In this document: positions 7,141-12,322 of the stretch, in pieces
Position numbering within the stretch: the stretch's first letter is position 1
How the letters are laid out: each line of letters starts with the position of its first letter
NCBI GenBank assembly: GCA_946623765.1
Contig: CAMORL010000037.1
Coordinates: 1-12,322 of the forward strand
Reading direction: 5' to 3'
Source: an uncultured Clostridia bacterium
Lineage (GTDB): Bacteria; Bacillota_A; Clostridia; Christensenellales; CAG-138
Length of the DNA stretch: 12,322 bases
Notes under the pieces: model-generated
What the model saw: only the letters and a program-made list of their open reading frames with translations
Told to the model about the DNA's origin: nothing
Database searches by the model: none
Position numbers and translations under genes: made by a program

Positions 7141-8076
7141 ATGCAAAAATTCGTGATTATGGCGGACGGTACCTGCGATCTTTCCGAATCGTTCCGCAAA
7201 GAATACGACGTCCTGGTTCTGCCCGGACACGTTGTGCTGCCCGACAAGACGGACATCGTCGCGCCGCTCGATTGGAGCGCCGTCTCCTGCGAAGACTTTT
7301 ATGCCGATCTCAAAAAGAACCCGAACGGCTATTCCACCGCGCCCGCAAACGTGGAGGAGTTCAAAGCCGCGATGATCAACGTCGTGAAAGACGGCACGCC
7401 GCTGCTCGTGATGACCATTTCGAGCGGCATCTCCGGGGCGTACGGGTTTGCCTGCACCGCCATGCAGCAGGTTCTGGAAGCCTATCCGAACGCAAAGATC
7501 CGCTGCATCGACTCCATGCGCTTCGGTCCCGGCTTCGGTCTTCTGACCGTGTACGCCTCCCGTCTGCGCAGCGAGGGCAAGAGCTTTGAAGAAGTCGCGG
7601 AATGGATCGAGGCGAACAAGAACCGCTTCCATCAGGCGGGCTGGCTCGACGATCTGAGCTTCGTCGCCAAGAAGGGACGTCTCACCAACGCGAAGGCGTT
7701 CTTCGGCACGCTCGCGGGGATCAAGCCGATCGGCGAATTCGACTACAACGGTCTCACCACCGTCATCGGCAAGGCAAAGGGCGCAAAGGCAGCGTATGCC
7801 GCGCTTCTGAACTACATCGAAAACACGATCGAGAATCCGTCCGAGCAGACGATCTTCATCGCGCAGACCAACCGCCGCCCGCAGGCGGAAAAATACAAGG
7901 AGCTGCTCACCGAGCGCTTCCATCCGAAGGCGGTCTACATCAACGACGTCTTCCCGTCCTGCGGCATCAACATCGGTCCGGGTCTCATGGCGGCGTACTA
8001 CATCGGCAAGCCGATCTCCAAGGATCTTTCGGAGGAGCGCGCGATCATCGAAAAGGCTCTCGACAACGCAAAATAA
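7141..8076 (+). CDS. DegV/FakB-like fatty-acid-binding protein
   Basis: This 311-residue DegV-family protein is predicted to hold a fatty acid while a FakA kinase phosphorylates its carboxylate. Family landmarks are the N-terminal strand with MADGTCDLS, STAPAN in place of the usual TSxPS, ISSGISGAY with Ser94-Ser95, CIDSMRFG, KKGRLTNAKAF with Arg180, and the C-terminal INIGPG. In most family members a histidine occupies the residue two before GPG; here it is Asn277. The N-terminal TDSTxDL is also altered to ADGTCDL. A strong AGGAGG (7125-7130) precedes the ATG. A FakA homologue lies two genes downstream (9454-11094), which supports the FakB assignment. Given the altered residues, it may prefer another ligand or act mainly as a binding protein. 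Confidence 0.85.
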   Translation: MQKFVIMADGTCDLSESFRKEYDVLVLPGHVVLPDKTDIVAPLDWSAVSCEDFYADLKKNPNGYSTAPANVEEFKAAMINVVKDGTPLLVMTISSGISGAYGFACTAMQQVLEAYPNAKIRCIDSMRFGPGFGLLTVYASRLRSEGKSFEEVAEWIEANKNRFHQAGWLDDLSFVAKKGRLTNAKAFFGTLAGIKPIGEFDYNGLTTVIGKAKGAKAAYAALLNYIENTIENPSEQTIFIAQTNRRPQAEKYKELLTERFHPKAVYINDVFPSCGINIGPGLMAAYYIGKPISKDLSEERAIIEKALDNAK

Positions 8077-8106
8077 GATTCCCTTTTCGGGGGGCAGAAA
8101 GGAATC
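8077..8106 (+). promoter_or_regulatory. Possible hairpin covering the transporter ribosome site
   Basis: GATTCC (8077-8082) pairs with GGAATC (8101-8106), and TTT (8084-8086) pairs with AAA (8098-8100), with one bulged C and an 11-base loop. The 3' arm contains AAAGGA, the Shine-Dalgarno sequence of the gene at 8110. Folding would hide it and could tune expression relative to the gene upstream. The effect is unproven. Confidence 0.3.
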
Positions 8107-8109
8107 CTT

Positions 8110-9450
8110 ATGAGAAAACTCACCAAAAAAGGGCAGATGTTCCTGTACGCGATCGGCGGCATGGGCGTCAACATGCTCAACCTGATGGTCAATTCGTACC
8201 TGTGCAGCGCGCTGATCGCAACCGGGTTCAATCCGGACGTCATTCAGTATCAGACGTTCCTCGGCCGTGACCTCGTCATCGCAGGGGTTTGGGCGGTGTT
8301 CGGCGTCATTGCAAAGATCATCGACGGAATCATCGACGTCCCGATGGCGTCGTTTACGGACAACCTGAAAACGAGATTCGGCCGCAGACGTCCGGCTTTG
8401 ATCATCGGTCTTGTGCCGATGATCCTTGCCTATGTGCTGTTCACGCTGGTTACGCCGAATCCGCAGGGCGCAACGCTTCTCAACACGATCTTCTACGGCG
8501 TGACGCTGTGCGTGTTCTACAGCTTCTACACGCTGACGATGGTCACGTATTACGCCACGTTCACCGAGATCGTCGACCGTCAGGAGGACCGCAACTTCCT
8601 GTCGAACGTGAAGTCCGTCTGCGACATCCTCTACTTCATCCTCGGCTACGTCGTGGTTCGCATGCTGCTGAACGGCATGAACGTCCGTCCGGTCTCCATG
8701 ATCGTACTGCCGATCGTGCTGACCATGCTGATCCCGCTGCTGCTCATCAAGGAGGATTCCACCAAGGACGGCACGGTCACGCTCGAAAACGGTGAAAAGG
8801 CGGTTTCGGTCAACCTCATCAAGTCCATCGCGTATACGTTCAAGAACAAGGACTACATCCTTTGGATGATCGTGTACTCGTTCATGACCTTCGGCGTGCA
8901 GCTGTTCCTTTCCGGCATCAACGAATACTTCTCGGTCGCGGGCATGAACATGATGTTCGTCATGATCGCCGCGTTCGCGCCGGTACCGCTTACGCTGCTC
9001 ATCTATAACAAGCTGACGAAAAAACTCGGCTTCGGCTTCTCCTACCGCTACACGCTCGTGATCTTTGCCGTCGGCATGGCGGCGATGTTCGCAGTGTCCT
9101 TCCTGCCGCAGAGCATGCTGAAGACGATCCTTTCCGTCGTCACGGGACTCATCTCCTCGTTCGGCATCGGCGCGATGTTCTCCGTCGCGTACTCCGTGCC
9201 GTCCGAGCTTGCCGCCGAGGAAGAGAAGAAAACCGGCGTCTCGAACGCCGCAATGTACTTTGCGGTGCAGGGGCTCTTTGCGGGCGTGGCGTCCGGCATC
9301 GGCGGTCAGGCGGTGCTGACCTGGATGAAGACGTCAAACGTCGTGAAATACATGACGCTCGTCTGCGCGATCGCAGTTCTGCTTGCGTTCGTGCTCTCCT
9401 TCCTGCTGCCGAAATCCGTCACCCTGATGGGTAAAAAAGAATCGAAATAA
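8110..9450 (+). CDS. MFS_2/GPH-type secondary transporter
   Basis: This 446-residue polytopic membrane protein has about 12 hydrophobic helices. It carries the hallmark of the glycoside-pentoside-hexuronide cation symporter group (MFS_2): DGIIDVPMASFTDN, with acidic residues Asp72 and Asp76, followed by RFGRRRPALI. A matching loop in the second half, KLTKKLGFGFSYR, follows the seventh or eighth helix. Bacterial relatives such as MelB move sugars with Na+ or H+. The same fold includes the animal lysolipid transporter MFSD2A. Lying between the FakB-like and FakA genes, it may import a fatty acid, lysolipid or lipid-linked compound, but a sugar or uronide remains possible. It has AAAGGA six bases before the start, and the stop lies three bases before the FakA start. 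Confidence 0.88.
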   Translation: MRKLTKKGQMFLYAIGGMGVNMLNLMVNSYLCSALIATGFNPDVIQYQTFLGRDLVIAGVWAVFGVIAKIIDGIIDVPMASFTDNLKTRFGRRRPALIIGLVPMILAYVLFTLVTPNPQGATLLNTIFYGVTLCVFYSFYTLTMVTYYATFTEIVDRQEDRNFLSNVKSVCDILYFILGYVVVRMLLNGMNVRPVSMIVLPIVLTMLIPLLLIKEDSTKDGTVTLENGEKAVSVNLIKSIAYTFKNKDYILWMIVYSFMTFGVQLFLSGINEYFSVAGMNMMFVMIAAFAPVPLTLLIYNKLTKKLGFGFSYRYTLVIFAVGMAAMFAVSFLPQSMLKTILSVVTGLISSFGIGAMFSVAYSVPSELAAEEEKKTGVSNAAMYFAVQGLFAGVASGIGGQAVLTWMKTSNVVKYMTLVCAIAVLLAFVLSFLLPKSVTLMGKKESK

Positions 9451-9453
9451 GAT

Positions 9454-11094
9454 ATGGCAACCAAAAGAATCAACGGAATCGAACTGGAGCAGATGCTCCG
9501 AAACGGACTTACAAACCTCCGTGCCGAGGAAGAGGAAATCAACCGTCTGAACGTCTTTCCCGTTCCGGACGGCGACACCGGCACCAACATGGTAAAGACG
9601 CTCGAACACGGGCTGGAGCATGCCGAAAGCAGCGGCGAAGTCAGCGTGTTTGTGAAATCCCTCGCCTCCGGCACGCTTCTCGGCGCGCGCGGCAACTCCG
9701 GCGTCATCCTCTCGCAGTTTTTCAACGGCTTTGCGCAGGCGCTTTCCCGCGCGTCGCTGATCGGTCCCGGGGAACTCAGAAACGCGCTCGTGCGCGGCTA
9801 CCGCGTTGCATACGGCGCGGTGCAGAAGCCGGTTGAGGGCACGATCCTCTCCGTCGCGCGCGAGGGCATCGAGCACATCCGCTCCCAGATCACGCGGAGC
9901 TCCTCCATCGACTTCATTCTCTCCGCCTACGTCGCCGAAATGCGCAAGACGCTGATCCTTACGCCCGAGATGCTTCCGGTTCTGAAGGACGCCGGCGTGG
10001 TGGATTCCGGCGCAACCGGGTTCATTCTGATCTTCGAGGGCATGGTGAAGTATCTGCGCGGCGAGGTCCTGACGGATTCCGCGCCGAAAGCCGCGCCGGA
10101 AAAGAACGCGCCCGACCTCAGCCTGTTCAACGAGAACAGCCCGTTTATCGACGGCTACTGCACGGAATTCATTCTGCAGCTCATGAACGCATCGACCTAC
10201 GATCCGGATTTCCGGCTGAAATCCTTCATCGCCGCGCTCGACCGGCTCGGCGATTCGCTCGTCTGCGTGCAGGACGGCAAGCGCGTCAAGGTGCATATCC
10301 ACACGAAAACACCCGCGTTCGTCATCGAGCTTGCGCAGCGGTACGGCGAGTTTCTGACGTTCAAGCTCGAAAACATGCAGATCCAGCACAACGAGCACGA
10401 CCGGATCCGAAAGCCCGCCCCCGCACACAAGCCGCTGTCCGTCGTCGCCGTCGTCAACGGCGAGGGCATGCGGACGCTGTTTGAAAATCTCGGCGCGGAT
10501 CACGTGATCGACGGATCCGCAACGATGAACACCTCCGCGCAGGAATTTGTGTCCACGATCGAGGGCATCGACGCCGACGAGATCGTCATTCTGCCGAACA
10601 ACAAGAACGTCATCCTTGCCGCAGAGCAGGCGGCGTCCCTCGTGCCGAGCAAGCGCGTGACGGTTTTGCCGTCAAAGAGCTTCAGCGAAGGCTATTACGC
10701 GATCGCAATGGACCTTCCGGACGAGAAGGACCTCGAAAAACGCGTCCGCCGCATGCGTTCCGGCATCGATAACGTCGTGACGCTGCGGGAAACGACCGCT
10801 TCGCGCAGCTACACGTATCACGAAATCCGCTGCAAACAGGGCGAAGACATCGCGTTTTTGGGCGGCGAACTCGTTTCGGTCAGCAGCGACTGGCGCACCG
10901 CGATTCTGGACGCGCTCTCCATGATCGACGACATCGACGATCGCGAAACCGGCATCGTATTCCGCGGCAGCGGCGTTTCCGAAGCGGACGAAGCCCTGCT
11001 TTCCGAGGCGGTTTCCGCGCAGTACCCGATGCTCGAACTCGAGTATGTCGAAGCGGGTCAGGAGATCTATCACTGGGAAATCGGAATTATGTGA
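9454..11094 (+). CDS. fakA: Fatty acid kinase, FakA/YloV family (DhaL domain)
   Basis: This 546-residue protein has the usual family length and three parts. Residues 1 to about 200 form a DhaL (DAK2) nucleotide-binding domain with PDGDTGTNM, where Asp39 and Asp41 are the expected Mg ligands, plus ARGNSGVILS (Asn81, Ser82) and VDSGATGF (Asp184). The middle part keeps the zinc site known in FakA: Cys236 in GYCTEF and His281/His283 in VHIHT. The C-terminal part is DegV-like (SVVAVVNGEGM, ILPNNKN, PSKSFSEGYYA). In Bacillota, FakA phosphorylates fatty acids bound to FakB, and the acyl-phosphate then enters membrane lipid synthesis. The start has no convincing Shine-Dalgarno sequence and sits three bases after the transporter stop, so translation probably depends on coupling. 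A DegV-family protein two genes upstream is the likely partner. Confidence 0.9.
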   Translation: MATKRINGIELEQMLRNGLTNLRAEEEEINRLNVFPVPDGDTGTNMVKTLEHGLEHAESSGEVSVFVKSLASGTLLGARGNSGVILSQFFNGFAQALSRASLIGPGELRNALVRGYRVAYGAVQKPVEGTILSVAREGIEHIRSQITRSSSIDFILSAYVAEMRKTLILTPEMLPVLKDAGVVDSGATGFILIFEGMVKYLRGEVLTDSAPKAAPEKNAPDLSLFNENSPFIDGYCTEFILQLMNASTYDPDFRLKSFIAALDRLGDSLVCVQDGKRVKVHIHTKTPAFVIELAQRYGEFLTFKLENMQIQHNEHDRIRKPAPAHKPLSVVAVVNGEGMRTLFENLGADHVIDGSATMNTSAQEFVSTIEGIDADEIVILPNNKNVILAAEQAASLVPSKRVTVLPSKSFSEGYYAIAMDLPDEKDLEKRVRRMRSGIDNVVTLRETTASRSYTYHEIRCKQGEDIAFLGGELVSVSSDWRTAILDALSMIDDIDDRETGIVFRGSGVSEADEALLSEAVSAQYPMLELEYVEAGQEIYHWEIGIM

Positions 11095-11096
11095 GG
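11093..11096 (+). promoter_or_regulatory. Ribosome binding site that fixes the second hydrolase start
   Basis: GAGG lies eight bases before the ATG at 11105 and overlaps the FakA stop codon. An in-frame ATG at 11045 would begin inside the FakA gene and put twenty mostly charged residues before the hydrophobic segment, so 11105 is preferred. Confidence 0.65.
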
Positions 11097-11104
11097 TAAA
11101 GGCA

Positions 11105-12067
11105 ATGGTTTGGCCCTGGATTCTCGGCGCGATCGGCGCGTTGCTTCTCTTCTTCGTGATCCCCACGATGATCCTTTCGTGGGTGCTGTACAGCATCCTG
11201 CTCCGGCGCAACAAGCCCGGCAAATGGCCGCGCGGCTGCAGCTTTCCGGAGGATCCGGAATACTGCCGCATGCACGAGACGGGTCTCGAATGGGGCGCGC
11301 GGTATGCAGACAAAAAGCGCGAGGTCGCCGTCGAAAGCGACGGGCTGAAGCTCGTCGGAGAATACTACGATTTCGGGGGCAGCTCCGCCGCGCTCATCAT
11401 TGCGGGGCGCACGGAATGTCTGCTGTATTCCTACTACTTCGCCGAGCCGTTCCGCCGCGCGGGACGCAACGTGCTTGTGATCGACAACCGCGCGCACGGA
11501 CTCTCCGAAGGCAAAGTCAGCTGCCTCGGGTATCGCGAATACCGCGACATCCTTGAATGGTGCCGGCTTCTGCACGACGATCTTCATAACGAACGCGTGT
11601 TTCTGCACGGAATCTGCATCGGCTCGTCCACCGCGCTGTTTGCGCTGACCGCGCCGCAATGTCCCGATTACGTGGAGGGCATGTCCTCGGAGGGCATGTA
11701 CACCTCGTTTTATCGCTCGTTCGACAACCACATGAAGGTCGACCGTCCCGACAAGATGCGCTTTCCGGTTCAGCAGGAGGTTATGCTCTGGATCCGCCTC
11801 GTCTCGCACGCGAACGTGGTGACCGACGGTCCCTATAAGCGCATCGAACGGCTTGAAAAGCCCATCCTGATGCTGCACAGCCGCGAGGATACCTATTCGA
11901 CGCCGGATCAGGCGGAATACCTCTTTACGCACTGTCACGCGCCGAACAAAAAGCTGGTGTGGTTCGAGCACGGCGCGCACTCGCGCATCCGCATCAACGA
12001 TACGGAGAAATACGACGAAACAATCGTCTCCTTTCTCGGGGAGCTCGACAAAGCCGCCGCAAACTGA
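11105..12067 (+). CDS. Membrane-anchored alpha/beta-hydrolase-fold protein with a cysteine nucleophile
   Basis: This 320-residue protein has one strong N-terminal membrane segment (about residues 5-32, rich in Leu/Ile/Phe) followed by a basic stretch and an alpha/beta hydrolase domain. The nucleophile elbow reads HGICIGSS, so Cys171 replaces the usual serine. Asp262 in HSREDTYS and His292 in GAHSRI complete a plausible triad. The oxyanion strand, usually containing HG, reads IIAGRTE. DNRAHGLS matches the family's DxRGHGxS. A Cys elbow occurs in polyhydroxyalkanoate synthases and dienelactone hydrolases, so acyl transfer through a thioester is as plausible as hydrolysis. It is the last gene before the terminator at 12074. 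It shares the anchor-plus-hydrolase layout of the protein at 6189-7115, but the sequences are clearly different. Confidence 0.82.
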   Translation: MVWPWILGAIGALLLFFVIPTMILSWVLYSILLRRNKPGKWPRGCSFPEDPEYCRMHETGLEWGARYADKKREVAVESDGLKLVGEYYDFGGSSAALIIAGRTECLLYSYYFAEPFRRAGRNVLVIDNRAHGLSEGKVSCLGYREYRDILEWCRLLHDDLHNERVFLHGICIGSSTALFALTAPQCPDYVEGMSSEGMYTSFYRSFDNHMKVDRPDKMRFPVQQEVMLWIRLVSHANVVTDGPYKRIERLEKPILMLHSREDTYSTPDQAEYLFTHCHAPNKKLVWFEHGAHSRIRINDTEKYDETIVSFLGELDKAAAN

Positions 12068-12073
12068 CAGACC

Positions 12074-12103
12074 GGACTGCTCCGAAAGAGCGGTCCTTTT
12101 TTT
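12074..12103 (+). terminator. Intrinsic terminator ending the gene set
   Basis: GGACTGCTC (12074-12082) pairs with GAGCGGTCC (12088-12096) over nine bases with one G-U pair and a CGAAA loop, followed by seven T. It begins seven bases after the last stop codon. Confidence 0.93.
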
Positions 12104-12146
12104 CCGCAAAAGAGGATCGGCGGTCCATCATTTGCCTCCTCTGCGG
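12104..12146 (+). other. Long imperfect hairpin between the two terminators
   Basis: CCGC (12104-12107) and AGAGGA (12111-12116) pair with TCCTCT (12137-12142) and GCGG (12143-12146), with an AAA bulge and a 20-base loop. The loop repeats GCGGTCC (12120-12126), the 3' arm of the first terminator, so an alternative pairing is possible. No reading frame or promoter is evident here. Its function is unknown. Confidence 0.4.
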
Positions 12147-12181
12147 ACGGTGCGCCGGAACCGGGCGGCGCCGTTTTTTTT
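12147..12181 (+). terminator. Second intrinsic terminator
   Basis: ACGGTGC (12147-12153) pairs with GCGCCGT (12168-12174), with one wobble pair and an inner GCC/GGC extension, followed by a run of eight T ending at 12181. It backs up the first terminator and insulates the promoter downstream. Confidence 0.82.
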
Positions 12182-12217
12182 GAAAAATCTGCCTTTTTGA
12201 ATATTTTATGAAAAATG

Positions 12218-12246
12218 TTGATTTTTATGGGAACAGGAGATATAAT
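12218..12246 (+). promoter_or_regulatory. Sigma-A type promoter of the next gene
   Basis: A -35 box TTGATT (12218-12223) and a perfect -10 box TATAAT (12241-12246) are separated by 17 bases in an AT-rich stretch. A second overlapping TATAAT starts at 12246. Both boxes and the spacing equal those of the promoter at 27-55. Confidence 0.88.
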
Positions 12247-12278
12247 ATAATACGAATCCAAAAGAGGAGGGTATTATC

Positions 12279-12322
12279 ATGGAGTATAACAATCAAAACA
12301 ATCTGCCGCAGCCGAATACGCT
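12279..12322 (+). CDS. Start of a gene with an Asn/Gln/Pro-rich N-terminus (cut by the window end)
   Basis: Only the first 14 codons are present, reading MEYNNQNNLPQPNT. A strong AGGAGG (12265-12270) lies eight bases upstream, and a strong promoter lies just before it, so this is a real gene start of a new transcription unit. Such low-complexity polar N-termini often precede membrane segments or zinc ribbons in clostridial proteins, but nothing here identifies the family. Confidence 0.75.
   Translation, partial: MEYNNQNNLPQPNT

Noticed and set aside
11087..12109. Minus-strand open frame of 340 codons
   Set aside because: It lies antisense to the Cys-type alpha/beta hydrolase and across the terminator; low-complexity Arg/Val/Ala-rich translation without motifs.
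1..12322. CRISPR array, insertion sequence, tRNA, rRNA or prophage genes
   Set aside because: I saw no regularly spaced repeats, transposase or integrase motifs, cloverleaf sequences or rRNA-like stretches; genes fill nearly the whole window.

Overview
The window reads as chromosome of a GC-rich member of the Bacillota (Clostridia-like). The reasons are strong AGGAGG-type ribosome sites, textbook TTGATT/TATAAT promoters, U-tract terminators, and a FakA/DegV fatty-acid-kinase type pair. The exact order cannot be fixed from this sequence. Ten complete genes lie head-to-tail on the + strand between a promoter at 27-55 and a pair of terminators at 12074-12181. A new promoter and the first 14 codons of an eleventh gene follow. 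I support no minus-strand gene.

Region 1 (94-6094) is a tightly packed six-gene cassette. Most genes overlap their neighbour by 4 to 29 bases. In order: an acyl-adenylating ligase fused to a C-terminal acyl carrier protein (ACP); two different PlsC-type acyltransferases; a second, canonical acyl-adenylating ligase; a free ACP; and an LRAT/NlpC-P60-like thiol acyltransferase domain fused to an Sfp-type 4'-phosphopantetheinyl transferase. The PPTase half can make both ACPs functional, the ligases can load them with acyl groups, and the acyltransferases can move those groups to acceptors. There is no ketosynthase, reductase, condensation or thioesterase domain, so the cassette looks built to activate and attach ready-made acids rather than to build chains. 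The final product is unknown. The LRAT-PPTase fusion is the most unusual object here.

Region 2 (6189-12067) begins after a 94-base gap holding a perfect 17-base palindrome. It encodes a membrane-anchored alpha/beta hydrolase, a DegV/FakB-like fatty-acid-binding protein, a 12-helix MFS_2/GPH-type transporter, a FakA/YloV-type fatty acid kinase with its predicted Mg and Zn ligands intact, and a second membrane-anchored alpha/beta-fold protein with cysteine in place of the nucleophilic serine. FakA and FakB proteins activate exogenous fatty acids as acyl-phosphates in Bacillota. The window may therefore hold two acid-activation routes side by side, acyl-AMP/acyl-ACP and acyl-phosphate, with a possible lipase and a possible lipid transporter. 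That joint reading is inference from gene order.

Region 3 (12068-12322) holds two tandem intrinsic terminators with a long imperfect hairpin between them, an AT-rich promoter region whose -35 and -10 boxes match those at the window start, and the beginning of a gene with an Asn/Gln/Pro-rich N-terminus.
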